From contig JAWNGF010000006.1 of NCBI GenBank assembly GCA_037039685.1, forward strand, positions 496,001 through 560,000: a stretch of DNA of 64,000 nt, given 5' to 3'. The position numbers were made by a program, and so were the translations under genes. Position 1 is the first letter of the stretch. Each line of letters opens with the position of its first letter. Origin of the DNA: Ceratobasidium sp. AG-K. Lineage: Eukaryota; Basidiomycota; Agaricomycetes; Cantharellales; Ceratobasidiaceae. The notes beneath the pieces are model-generated. The model was not told the DNA's origin. It saw nothing but the letters and a program-made list of their open reading frames with translations, and searched no databases. This document shows, piece by piece, positions 10,523 through 22,834 of the stretch.

Positions 10523-12141
10523 TGCTTGGTGTGTATTTACAGTTCGTCTTGCAAACATGTAAGTTTTGGTCCGTCAGGTATCTACGAATTGGTAGCCCGC
10601 TAGTGGATCTCTACGAGGACTGGGCAACTTGGGTCGGGTAAATGTGTTTGACAACGAAAAAGAGCCCAAAGTATCGGCACTAGTCACAGCTAACCCGTAC
10701 CAACCAGACAGATCGGTCAGGAGCACAGACCCCGGTGTTTCAATCGAGACACCCGTAAATGTATCACTTGGAAAGGGTGCCATCAGACCATTGCATAGAC
10801 AGTAATTGCATCCATGGTTCTCCCATACAAGAATACTAGGACATATGCATCATTTTGAGTCTTGCGGTAGCCCGGGGCTGGGAAAAACGAGCCATATTGC
10901 ATAGACATGTTTGCTCACGAGTGTCATAGAGTATATCATCCGTGTGCGACGCCCAGACCAAGTCTCTCTGAGCCTTCAATGTTCGGTTTGGGGAGTTTCG
11001 CCGGTGTAGTGATAGGCTCGACTTGGTGCAAACAATAACAACTTGGCGCAGCATAGCGCTCGAGCCACGTCCTAAATCGCCGAAAAACGGCTCATGCATA
11101 TACCTGGATTCTGCTCAAGACGCGCCACGTTTTGCGACGCACTCGTGCGCATTCCAAGGAACCAAGTTGACACCTGGCAATGATCGACGTCGCAAAGATC
11201 GAAAAATAGAGTATTCGAGCGCCACCACACTTTGAAATTGACTGGCGATCACTCGAAGAACATGCCGTGCGAGTCTTTGACCATCCAGTCGAAAATTCCA
11301 ACTCGACGTCGACTTGGGGGCGAATTTTTCAAGAAAAAGGTCACATGTTGGATGGAGTAGTCCCCGACTAGGTTTTTCACATTTCATCCTGGCTGGGTAA
11401 ACGTTTCACTTGTCCGAGACAGGTGCTGTGAAACGAAGGGTTGACCACCTCAGCCGTGACACTTATGATTGTATTTACCCTGGACCGGTGGTCGATGCCT
11501 TGGGCGGGTGGGTAAATGTGGTTCGGTGGTAGGTGGCGCCCCGGTCATGGTTAGCAATGAGAGCAGTGATACGTTCGAACTGTACCGCGACAATGAAGAG
11601 TCACATACACGCACTGTCACTGAAACTTGTCCACCAGCCCATCATTGATCTTGAGGCTGTGCGGCCTTGGTTGGCAAGTGACGGGCAAGGGCCGCTCGTG
11701 AGTCGGATCGGAAGAAAGGATACAGGCCCCTTCAGGACCACCCAGGATCGTGTGAATAATTGGTTTACCGATCAGAATGTTGAACACGGACTCCAACATA
11801 GGAACAACCGTTTCCATATGGATCGTCATGATGGTCGGACCGACTGAATTAACCAAACACCAACGAACAAAGGAAGGCGCGCGCACAGACAGCAGCGCCC
11901 AAAGCAATCCCGCCAGGCAGACCACGAGAGGCTACTCAAATGGAACTGAGGGCGGCACCGGCAAACGTGTTCTGGGTATTTGGCGACTGGAAATCGACAG
12001 GGCTCTGAAACAGGCAAGGTCGGCAACCAGGTGTCGGCGCTTGTTTCCGCGGATCGGCGCTTTGAACGCGTGTTGGATCAACCTGTTCTTGATCACGAAC
12101 AACCCCGACGGACGAGTATTGGCTCGGGGACGCTGCTTGCT
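10523..12141. other. Spacer; parent copy of the segmental duplication
   Basis: This 1.6-kb stretch separates the two live genes and matches the decayed block at 1672-3600. No gene is supported. The open frame at 11777-12193 crosses the start and first intron of the next gene and has no recognised features. Confidence 0.6.
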
Positions 12142-15100
12142 ATGTCTGTTGCGACCGAACGACACGAGGGTGAGTCTGGTGCAGGTGTATTGAATTTGGC
12201 TAATTTACGTTCTTCGCAGCCGAGAACTGGGTATGTTGGAACTTGGAAGCGATGAATGAACGTGGGCTGACTGTCTGCAGGACGATGACTTTTTGTTCCA
12301 GGCCGAGGACTCGCCCGCTAAACCACATGCTCGGCCACGAAGTAACAACCCACAGCCAGCCAGCCAGCGATGGAGCGCACACAGCGTCACCGACACTCTT
12401 GCGTGGGATGACGAGAGAGAGCGGGAAGAGGCTGAGCGACAGAGTTCAACAGAGTCCAGCACTGGTCCAGCAGCGGGTACCAGTGCGCGGCCAGACCTAT
12501 CTAGATGGGCAGAAGACGATGACGATGAAGACTTTGGATTTGCGTCGAGACGGGGATCTGCAGTCGAAGACACGGTATCGCCGCTTCCGGTATTTCCACA
12601 CTCAACCGCCGGACCAAGCGCACTTCCGTCACCCACCAAACGAGCACGCCCATCATCACCCTCTCGCTCAACGTCGTCCGTCTCTGCCCAATCCTCGCCT
12701 GTGATGCACACCCGTCAAGTGCCTAGTTCCCCCGCCTTATCGTTGTTCTCCATGAGCACCGCCCAACAGTACACGCCCTCGCTCGCAGGGAGCACTGCCC
12801 ACCTCCGCACCACACGATCCACCGACGGCACTTCCCCCATTGGCGCTTTCACCCCTGCCCAGCCCAGGGTGCCTCGACGACGGTTGCGCAAAAAGAGCAG
12901 GCCTGCAAGGCCGGGCGATATTGCCGAGGACGAGCCTGGCTATACCATGCGCTCGCCTAGCCCTCAAGGACTTGGACTGGCTATGACCGAGGAGGAGAGT
13001 TGGAGCGAGGGTAGTAACCAACCTGAGCGCACCCCTAGTCCTGTGCAGTCGCCTGCCGGGCCATCGAGCCCGCCTACTCGGACGCCGTTGTTGTCTCGTA
13101 TAGGTGAGTCTCATTCAGATTAGTACTTCGATGTCTAACAACCCTAGGCTCCCTCACGAACAAACTGGGCCGAAAACCGAAAACCAATGGCACTTCTCCC
13201 AACCCCTCTACACCCGACCGCCGCCCCCGTCCTTCAACCACACCCAAAGCCCCGCCAGAAACACCACGCGCCCGTCCCGGTTGGTTTCGCGGCTCGTCTC
13301 CCGAAGAGGTCTCGCCCAACCAAATAACCCGCCGCAAGTCCAAGGAACCATTCTGGAAAAACGTCGGGAGCTTTTCATCCGGTCGTTCGCCAGTTCCCCA
13401 AACGAGCGAGTCGGGCGAGGATCACGAGAGTACGGTCAAGAAACCCCCACGCAAATCGTCCAGCGCTCGTCCAGCGCTTCCCAACTCGGACGTCTTTCCT
13501 TTGCCGTTGCCGTCGTTGCCACCTGAAGCCCAGAGTCCCACACCCGGTGGGAAACTCAAAGCCCGGAGACCGATGAGTATGGGCGGCCCGGCCGTCCCTC
13601 GACCCAACGTCGGACGAACCGCTGCCAGTCTGGGACGCGGAGCCGGGTTGGGATGGGCCAACGCCCTGGCCGACGAGGAAAAGGAAAACTCGATCATGCG
13701 CTCGATTCGCAAGTTTTCATCGAGTCATTCGCGTAAACGCTCGGGCGAGGACGTCGGGCGCGGGTCCCGGGAAGACGTGGGGATGGGTCGGGCGCCTAGT
13801 TCGAGCGTGGCTAGCTCGCGCGTGCCGAGTTCGAGTACCGGGGCGTCGAGTCGGAGGCCGAGTTTGAGTATGAGCGGCGTGTCCAGGACGGCGAGTATGA
13901 GTGTGCAGGGCGGTCCCAAAGCTGTGCCGATGCTCAAGAGTGCGAGTGCGATTGTGCTTTCCAGTCGGGAGCATAACCCGAGCGTATTCACCCTCCCGAT
14001 CGAACACGAGGAGCGGCCGAGTTTGACGGTCCAAGTCCCGGAAATCGACTCGCCGACAGAGTTGCGCTCGAGTTCGTCGATTATGGAACGACCGAGCATG
14101 TCGGATCTGCGTCCGTTTGGATTACCGCCAACTCCCCATTCGCGTCCGTCCTCGCCTCTTGTCCCGAGACCCTCGACGCCCCAATCTGGACGACAACCAA
14201 GTTTGCAGTCCACCCCACACGGCGTACGCGTCATGACACCCCACGCCGCTCGGCCGAGTTCGCCCCTCGCGACGAGGCACCCAACCACACCTGGCCCACC
14301 CCCACCCATCGTCAACGGCCAGATCCTGGATGACGACGATGACTCGTCCGAAGCCCTCGACACGGTCCCTGAAGGCGAAGTCTCGCGGTACGACGCCTTG
14401 GACGCCGCATCCAAACAAGCGTGGCTCGATGCGGTGGCAGCACTCCCCACACCCGCACCAGACTATTCCCCCGAACCCGGCCGATTATCATTCTCCTCTG
14501 GCCGGGCCTCGAGCTCGACCGAGTCGGGTTATCGGCACTCGAATTCCCTGGGGAGGAGGAGTCAGTTGCATCGCAAGTCGGCTTCGTTGGCGCATTCCAA
14601 GTCCATCTCGGAGCCGTCGCGCATGTCGGCGGATTTACTTCCTCCGATCGAACTCCAACCTCCCAGTCCGCCCCAGTCGCTTGGCAAATCGGCCGAACTC
14701 AGTTTACTAGCCTCGTCGAGTCGAATACATTCCAGGTTGGGCACGGGCTCACCGATTGGTCAGAGTTCGTCCCTCGGAAGGGCGGCGACGCAGCCTGGCG
14801 GGTCATTGGACGGGAGTGTGTTGCGGAGGAACAGCTTGTCGGATTTGAAGATTCCGGCGAGGATTAGCCGCGCCCAGAGCGGTTTGAAGAGTAATCTGGG
14901 AATGGTTCGCGAGTTTGCGGCCTCGATTGAACGTCAGTCCCCCACTTATTATTTTAGTCGCGCGCTGATGATTTTGCAGAGATTCGAGGCCTGCAAAACA
15001 TGTATCGAAACCTCCTCGCCGACTTGCGCTACGCGATCGAAAACAACGAGCCCCTCTCGCCTGTGCTCTTTCCCCCGGCGTCTCGATCGTCGGCGACGTC

Positions 15101-16469
15101 CATGACGCTCGTGCGAGTCCCGTCGCGTGATATTGGACGTGTGACGGATCGGCTCAACGGGATTGATGAGCGGTATTCATTGTGGTGGGAGTGCGCGGAA
15201 GTCTTGGTCGAGTTGGGAGGAGGAAACGCCACGCGGGACCCGCCTGAGAAATCTGGCACGACGCCGACAGAGACCAAGGACACCAAAGGTCGAGAACGCG
15301 CCATCACCCTCGCCGGGAACCAATCCGCCCCCGGAGCCGAGCCTGCGAAAAAGGACTGGGAAAAGGCTGGAGAACTCTCGCCTCGGCAATTGCAAATCCT
15401 GCGCGAGATGCTGTCCACCCCGAACCCGTCGCAATTGCACGTCCCTCCTCCGAATGCCTCGACAATGTATCTGAATGCGCTTCATCCGGCTGCGGCGAGT
15501 GCGATTACCCTCCCTTCGAGTTCCGCTTCGTCGCACGTTCCTGGGCCGGCGGTCAAGCAAAAGGCTCCAGCGGGCAAGATTCGGCGCGCGAGTCGGGCGG
15601 GGATCACTGGGATTCGGGACTTGTTGAAGTATCTCAGTGTCAAGAAACCCGCTTCGGACAAGGAGACTTCCCGGCCGTCGACTCGACTCGGTGGAGAATC
15701 GCGCGTCAGTCTGGCCGCCGACTCGCGCAAGGCTTCTAGGGCCAACCTTGGTCTCGGCGCACCGTCCCAGTCCCAGGTCAACCTCGCCAACGGCTCACAG
15801 GCGCATCTCCCCCGTCCGTACCCCTCGCGTTCTCAAACGGTCATCCCGATCAACAAGTCCTCGCCCCGCCGTCCGAGTCTGGCGAGCATATTCCGTCTCA
15901 ACGGGCGCAACAAGTCCAAGGGCCGGGTCGTTTCTGACCAGACTACCGCATCAAGTACCGACGACCAAGACGAGAGCGATTGGGACCGGATGGACAGCGC
16001 CTCGGATATCGATGTCAGGCAGGAAAAGGATGCCACCCTCAGGGGGCGCAAGTCTGGGTCTGGACGGACCTCGAATGCTGGCCGTCCACCTGTCCCCGCG
16101 CTTCCCGCCGAGTTTGCCAAATCCCAGGCGTCGTTGGCCCCACGCACGCCCGATAGCGTCGTACCCGAACTCCCAAGTCCGAGTGCACTAGGGGGAGGAG
16201 TATTGAAAAAAGGAAGCAACCGAATCAAGCGGCCCCCGGTTCCGCTCGCTGGCTCTACAGCCGAGGTCGAGCCGAGTCCAAGGAGCGCGCCGTTGCAGCC
16301 TGGTGCTGGGGGCGGGTACCCCATGCCGGTGGAAGGCCGATTGGCACTGACACCAGAGAATATCAAGCCTTTACTCGAGTATGCGCGCGAGGTCACGGTG
16401 CGACTCGGGGCGTGCGTGGCCGAGCTGCGCGAGTTGGGCGTTGTCGATGGGGACAAGTTGAACCCGTGA
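12142..16469 (+). CDS. Large Ser/Pro-rich disordered protein, basidiomycete hypothetical
   Basis: Five exons: 12142-12169, 12220-12230 (11 nt), 12281-13103, 13148-14932, 14980-16469. The sum is 4137 nt, giving 1378 residues with frame kept across all four short introns (44-50 nt). The N-terminus reads MSVATERHEGENWDDDFLFQ. The acidic ENWDDDF motif is reminiscent of septation/spindle-pole regulators of the Byr4/Bfa1/Cdc11 type, but that link is from memory and weak. Most of the protein is low-complexity Ser, Pro and Arg text with many SRR.S, RPSS and SPxxP words, typical of phospho-regulated scaffolds. A more ordered segment at the exon 4/5 junction (IRGLQNMYRNLLADLRYAIE) and a C-terminal helix (ITPENIKPLLEYAREVTVRL-like) stand out. 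ATG 12142 was chosen because the only frame joining the micro-exon starts there. Confidence 0.82.
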
Positions 16470-16479
16470 CACATTTACA

Positions 16480-16745
16480 TTTACATTCACACGATTTTTG
16501 ATTTTTTTTGCATGATTGCGTTTACTTGCACGATTGCTTTACACGATTGTTTCATTCATGATTGTTATCTGTTTCCTTGCACGATTGCGTTTCTTTGCAC
16601 GATGCACGATCACACGTCATTTTCATCCCCTCACGTTTTTGTGTCTTTATTGCATTTTTGTTCATGTGAGCAATGCGTTTTTATGTATTACGACCTAGCG
16701 TACCATTGTACGATTTCAATGATATATCATTACACGATCATTTGG
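16480..16745 (+). repeat. Degenerate CACGATTG repeats after the stop codon
   Basis: About nine copies of a CACGATT(G)-like word, often within TTGCACGATTGCGTTT, follow directly on the stop codon of the disordered-protein gene in a T-rich stretch. They probably fall in its 3' untranslated region. Role unknown. Confidence 0.6.
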
Positions 16746-17157
16746 TCCAGCACTGAGTTCAGGTGTCGTCCTGGGCCGGGCACGACTCGTTGTATGCACC
16801 TGTTTGGCCGCTGTTGAAAAGATGACCGCGTCACGGCCAGTCAATATGTCGTTCTGCACGTCCAAGTCCCGCCGACGAGGATCGATACCCCTGCTCTACG
16901 AATATGTTCAGGAATCGCCCACTGAGACGCGTCAAACATGAAAATATGCATGCCGTGCCGCATCGGTGTTCAGAACAGAAATACTCTTGGCAAAATTTAT
17001 ATTCGTCAGAGGAGAATATGTACAGCTACAAAAAATCTACAGAAGGCTAGGTCATATTACGATATATATGTGCGCAAGCTGGGAGCTAAAGTTCATGGCA
17101 AGAGCCGACTTGGTTCATTCTCGTTCTGCGCTCAGCTCTAGCATGTATGTGTCAATA
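16746..17157. other. Short spacer, no gene seen
   Basis: This lies between two convergent genes (the plus-strand disordered protein and the first minus-strand membrane-protein copy), so it should hold both 3' ends. Nothing else is identifiable. Confidence 0.5.
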
Positions 17158-18356
17158 TCAATGCCGCCCCAGTCCCAATTTCGTCATCAAGAGCTTACAT
17201 TCCGGTGTCCCACTCGAGGCGCTTAAAGCGTGCCTCCGGCGAACATTGTCCGTACTTGACGCTGCGCCTACAAGCTCAGACTGTTGAAGTGGGAGCATAG
17301 CGGCTGCGACTCGAACACCAAAATAAATCGCGTGATCCTGCAGCGATTGCTGTTTATCCCGCCACATTTCTGCGTTGCGTCTCCTGATGTTACGTTCTTG
17401 AGATGCTCCCGCCTCGCAAACCGCCACTGCACCACACATACACACGAACCCAAAAGCAATAGGAACAAGGGACAGATAATAACAAATACTTGGAAAGTGT
17501 GTGCTTGGACCCCAGGTGGAAGTGATCACCGCCGCTACAGTCCCAACCAATAAGAACAGTGAAGAATACGTGGCAAATACAACGGGTAGTCCCATTATCA
17601 GTGCAGGGAGCGTAGGGGGGATTTCAATTCCAAAAAGTACTACTTTTCCCCGTGCTAGCCTCCCAATAGTCTCGTCAGACGCCCCATAGGACATGACCTG
17701 AATATAGAACACCAGGATGAGGCCTTCAATTGAAACGCCAAGCGCCGAGTAGAAACAAGTATTGACGACCCAGTAGGAACCAGGTCCAGCGAGGCCCGGA
17801 ATAGCTAATGCCGCCGCACTCGTAGCTGTGATGACAGAGGACTAGAACGTTAATGAGAGGTTATCATATGGCCGCTCGTCATCCTTAGAACTTACGGCCG
17901 TGCTAAGTCTGTTCCACTCATCCTGCCAGGAACCACAAGAATCAATACACGCCATTACAAAAAAATTCAAGATCAGGATTCAGACCCGAGACTACCTACT
18001 CCTTGCCGAGCCCTCAAGTTTACATCCAACCCAACCCTCCCATATGCTATCCTTCCGAAGTTGGCTGCGGACTCAGGCCCGCCTGACTCAACCAGTGGCT
18101 GATTCTCAGCACTTGGGTTGGATGACTGGCTTCCGCTAGAAAGTCCCTGGTAGCTGGGAGGGTCCGAGTAGGGCTGGTAGCTATCGTTAAAGTACCCTGG
18201 ATCCAGGCGCTCAAAGTTATATAACCTCTCGCGGTACTTTTGGCAGAACCCAAGCGTAATGATTAGCAGCACACCCCAAGCGAGCCAGATGAGGGCCCTG
18301 ACAAGACGCGAATGCTTGGATGGAGCGTCGGGGGTTCGAGCAATAGAAGGCACCAT
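17158..18356 (-). CDS. Polytopic membrane protein, tandem family copy 1
   Basis: Three exons on the minus strand: 18000-18356, 17896-17922 (27 nt) and 17158-17841. All are in phase 0, giving 355 residues. Exon 1 encodes a short N-terminus, one helix (ALIWLAWGVLLIITLGF), the family signature QKYRERLYNFE..DPGY, and a Pro/Ser-rich loop. The 27-nt exon encodes DEWNRLSTA. Exon 3 encodes about four more helices, including VITATSAAALAIPGLAG, VVFATYSSLFLL and CMCGAVAVCEAG, and a charged tail with RRRNAEMWRDKQ. I do not recognise a named domain. It is one of four related copies in the window, three of them in tandem on the same strand. Confidence 0.82.
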
Positions 18357-20034
18357 ACAATCAAATATATTAGGATGAGAAAGTCCAGGTGGGAGAGTCT
18401 AAACAATGATTGGGAAATCGGTGGGCCATGAGCTTATAAAGTAACATTCCGCTGAATTGACGAGTGCAAAGCAACTCGCGTACAATACGCCACTATCGAG
18501 ATCGAGGCAAGTGGTCGCGTGAACATGTTACTGAATCAAATGGATGGGCAGGTTCGGCCACTAACGAATGATCGGCCTCTTGGGTGCCGAACGCGCTCGG
18601 CTGGGTGTATCACCGCGTTCCACTCGAAACAGAACGAAATTAGGGAAATGAAGTTATGGAGTTTGCTTCATATGTTGACATGGGTCTGCACCTAGCGGAT
18701 AAGCTGGCAGCTTGGTGCGTATAACATTACATATTAGGGTCTTTCCAGCCCTATACACAAGCGGTAAACCAAGCTTGCTCACAAAAGCCTCACGTATGCA
18801 GAGCCCATAGCTCACTATCCACTGCCCGAGGTCACAGGCCAAAATTACCTGCACATGAACAATAACCAGGCATAGGTTGTACCTCAATTTCCCCATTCAT
18901 TCGCCATACTTTCATAGCTCAGTTAAACAGAGGGTGAAACAGAGCATCGGGAGAGAGGTGCTTCTTATAAACGCCACAAGAAGTCACTCAGCTTCAGGGA
19001 GCACCCGAGAGTTTCAGAGAGGTACGGGATTCTCCTGAGTGGTCCCAACTAAGGCCGTGCCGAGAATAGCATCTGTGACTGGACACTCAATCAACACGAG
19101 TGCCTACACGCTTAGAGCCTCGAGGCGGTGAGTCACAAGCATTTGTCAAACCTTTGCGCACACAGGGTCCGTAAAATTATGTGCCAGTGTGGCTGCATTC
19201 ATACACTATGCTTACCAAGGAACGGGCTGAGCCCATCTGATCAATAACTCTACAAAAAGCCCAAAATCTCGTTCGTCTCGTGGGGTCTCGGGATTCAGGG
19301 GAGGTGCTCGTCAGGCTCCCAAGCGCTCGTGATGTCTCGTGAGCCCTCAGGAGCGCTTAGGAGCCGCCACGAGCTCGACGAGCATCTCCCATTGATCCCG
19401 AGACCACACGAGATTCTTGGGTTTTGCTGACGAACTATAAAGTGAAATTGATTCCGATTATGTTCAGGAGAGTACAATAGGCTCGGTCAAAAGGCTATTA
19501 GTTGGACCACGTAAGAGCTACTCACTATCAACGTCATCGGAACAGGGGCGTTCAGTATCACCCAAAAATCCAGCATCTGCCCCGAGTACGACACACCAAC
19601 TAACATATATTCGATGAGGTTCGACGCGAGAAAGCATTAAGACGGAACTGGTCCAGTGGAGATTTCTGTTGACCTGGGCGCGATCCAAGTCCAGGTATAT
19701 GTGTTTTATAGCTACGACGCGTACAGGCGCGTATCTTACCGTATATATTTAACATACACCTTATGGCGTTCGACTCTCTCACACGTTCTGGGTCGCTTTT
19801 TGCAGAATGCAGTTGTCTGTATAGTTTTGTTGCATACCGTATTGCCAGGCGACAAAAGACGAGCCCCGATTTTAGCTGCAGGTGTGAGTGGGTATCCATC
19901 CTCGGAACGCTCTGTTTGGGAGAGGGGAGAAATAGCATTAAATGAACCTGTACATAATACTAACACATAAAAAACAACATGTATGCGTGACGTGGAATGT
20001 GAACTTTAGCAACGAGGCTATATAGCTGCCCAAA
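18357..20034. other. Spacer upstream of copy 1, with a fold-back repeat
   Basis: This is the presumed promoter region of the minus-strand gene that starts at 18356, then unassigned sequence to the end of copy 2. No coding region is supported. The only structured element is the inverted repeat at 19252-19433. Confidence 0.5.
19252..19433. repeat. Fold-back (long imperfect inverted repeat)
   Basis: The left arm (about 19252-19330) and right arm (about 19349-19433) are reverse complements over most of their length. Paired words include TCTCGTG, GTCTCGGGAT, GATGCTCGTC/GGTGCTCGTC, GGCTCC and AAGCGCTC, around a loop of about 18 nt. GC-rich arms with AAAACCCAAG-like outer ends suggest a fold-back or MITE-like insertion. 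A transcript through it would form a long hairpin. Confidence 0.75.
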
Positions 20035-21270
20035 TCATACGTGTTCTAAACTTAAATCTATGATTCGTGAATATAGATCTCCGTCCCAAACTGAACAATA
20101 GATTGGCTCACCAGATCGTCCTTCATATTCGGTGCTGGGGGTGGGCCCAAGGTGAGCATGGCTCGCATTCAATGTCGGAGGGAGAACATGAGATTGCTGA
20201 AAGGGCAGCATGGCGGCGGTCACACCAATATAAACTATGTTGCTTCGAACTCGTACCGATCTTCGCTTGTCGTGCCACGTTTCCGCATTCTCTCTCCGTA
20301 TTTTGCGTTCATGCAACGCGCCTGCTTCGCAAATCACTACGGCGCTACACATGCACACGAGTCCGAAACTAATAGGAACCAAGGACAAGTAATAGCATGG
20401 CCTCGGAAAAAATGCACTGGGACCCCAGGTGGAGGTTACCACCATTGCGATGGTTCCAATCAGCAGGAATAAGGAGGAGTATGTAGCAAATACTACCGGG
20501 AGTCCCATGATGACGGCAGGGAGCTTAGGCGAGACTTGGATTTTAGATAGTACTACTCTTCCTCTTGCAAGTCTCCCAAGAGTCTCGTCAGAGGCCCCTG
20601 ATATCATGATCTGGATGTAGAATACGAGGATGAGGGTCTCAATCGAGACACCAAGAGCTGCGCAAAAGCAGGTATTGACGACCCAGTAAGAACCAGGCCC
20701 AGCTAGCCCAGGGATAGCCAACGCCGCCGCGCTTGTGGCCGTGATAACTGAAGTCTGGATAAACACTGGTCAGTTTGCGTTCAGTCTCCCTGATTTTGAC
20801 TCACAGCCGTACTCAGTTTGTTCCACTCCTCCTAAAGGGGCGCAAAATCCATTAGAATAAGAGCTTTAAAAGGTGTACAGGGTTAGTAAGAATATACTTA
20901 CCGCTTGTCGAGATCTCACGTTGGCGTCCGTACCAGCTCTCTCATATAGTATCCTACTCGTACTGCTTTCTATTGTTTCAGGTCTTATTGTCCGGGTCGG
21001 CGTGAGGCTCCGTGATTCATCTTCAGAGCTGCATGGCCGCCGCCTGTCATCACAAAGCCCTTGGTAGCTAGGGGGGTCTGAGTAAGGCTGATACTTGCTA
21101 TCAAAGTACCCCGGATCCATGAGCTCGAAATGGTATAGTCTTTCGCGATACTTTTGAGAGAATCCAAGGGTAACAATGAGCGATGCAGTCCAGATGACCT
21201 GGCCGATAAGCCTCATCAAACTCGAATACTGAGGTGGGAGTGGTGGGGTGTTAGAGTGACCAAATGCCAT
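20035..21270 (-). CDS. Polytopic membrane protein, tandem family copy 2
   Basis: Exons on the minus strand are 20902-21270, 20805-20831 (27 nt) and 20035-20754, all in phase 0, giving 371 residues. Layout matches copy 1: an N-terminal helix (VIWTASLIVTLGFSQKY), the signature RERLYHFELMDPGYF, a 27-nt exon encoding EEWNKLSTA, then TSVITATSAAALAIPG and further helices ending in MCSAVVICEAG. The C-terminal tail is longer than in copies 1 and 3 and unlike either, so 3' ends diverge fastest in this family. No frame damage is seen. Confidence 0.83.
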
Positions 21271-22834
21271 TGGGGTTTGGGATGCAAGCTCGAGGAGAGG
21301 GAAGAAGTCTTAAGAGATGATCTGAATGGCCGTCGAAGCAGACTAAGGATGATGATATTTAAGGAGAACTTCACTGGATGGGCGGGTGCCAAGGACCACG
21401 TGTATGACACATCACGACGCGCGAGTCGGCAGCCGTATGTATCCGTGAATTGCACCTATGGATGGGCGGCTTTATTATAAGCGCCAATGCAACGCACTAT
21501 AAGTTGAAAATTTGATGAGCGAACAGCTGAATCGATCTGCTGCATGAGTAAATTGGGTCTACAAGCACAAACTAGTGCCCACTGACTCGCAGATGAATCT
21601 GCCAAATCTAGCGTGTCAGCTGATATAATCCCAATGCGAGCCAAGAATCCTGACTCCGAGCTCCCCAGTCTCACCATCAACCTTAGCCAAACTACAAGCG
21701 GGTGGGACGTTGTGCAAGCAATGGGGATTCGCCGCGGCGCCACGAAGCCCCCAAGCCCAGAGAATGCCAATATTCCTTAGCCCATCCATCCGTGTCAGAG
21801 TAAGTCAGGCGTAACACATTCTCCCACTGGCGTATCCACGTACGTAGGATCTCGATTGCAGTGAGTTATGAACGCGTTTTGAAAGCCTCATGGAAGTGTA
21901 GTCTGTCAGAGCCTACTTTCACTTTGCCAGATAGATAGCCATGGCTTGACAAGTCACGTTTGACGACACCCAAACGGACCCCGAAAATCAGCCTCAACCG
22001 AACGTGACCGGCTGGAGGTAACCAAATAGGTATGTGGCCAAACGAGGGACACTGCACCCACAGGGAGCTCCGCCTTCTTGAGGTCGTTGGCCTAATGCCT
22101 GCAAGCGCCTGGGATTACCAATTAGGCGATTTTATTTGGGAAGAGTGGAAATGCTTCCGGCGAGCGCCGATACGAACACTGTGGAGGCTAAGTGCGCTGA
22201 ATCCTAGCCATATCAACACCGAAAACTCATGACTTAAATTACTGGGTGTGTCCGCTTTCAGTGACTGATGCGCTGAAGATTATCTTCAGGAGTGACTGGG
22301 GGGGCAAATAAGCTCCAGAACCTATTCAAATTTACCTTTTATGGGACTGATGACAGCCAACCGTACGCAAGATGGCTGAAAAATGATGTAATAGCTCACT
22401 GAAAGCGGACATTTTCGGTTCAGTGCATTTGCTAATGTTATTCAGTAACCTGAGACCCCACAGTGGAAATGAACATGCCCAAGCATCAACTCTAAGGTTT
22501 GGCTCCCACCCTGCCCTGCATAAGCTTGGCGCCTCCAAAATCGGCGTACTCTGCTGGCAAAAGGCAATGCACCAATATGTATAATTTCTAAGCCTTTGAT
22601 CTTGTGGCTGCAAATTCTATATTCTGTTACAGTAGCGTGACGGGGTGAACAGGAACGGAACCAATGACTACAAAAAGCCCTCGGAGTGAACTGCGAGATC
22701 GTAGTGTTTGCGTGATTTGGCATGGAATTACAATGACAGGAGTATAGTCGCTCTCTTTCAAGCCATTTGTTCGGGGCCTGGCTCTCGATCTACAATGTAT
22801 CCGTGAGTATCCAGTAAAAATACGTGACATAGAA
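21271..22834. other. Spacer between copies 2 and 3, no gene seen
   Basis: This should contain the promoter of copy 2 and the 3' end of copy 3. Open frames here are short, without family matches or splice support. Confidence 0.5.

Noticed and set aside
13717..14450. Long minus-strand open frame opposite the disordered-protein gene
   Set aside because: It arises from the GC- and Ser-codon bias of the sense gene; the sense model has consistent splicing and a matching paralogous start.
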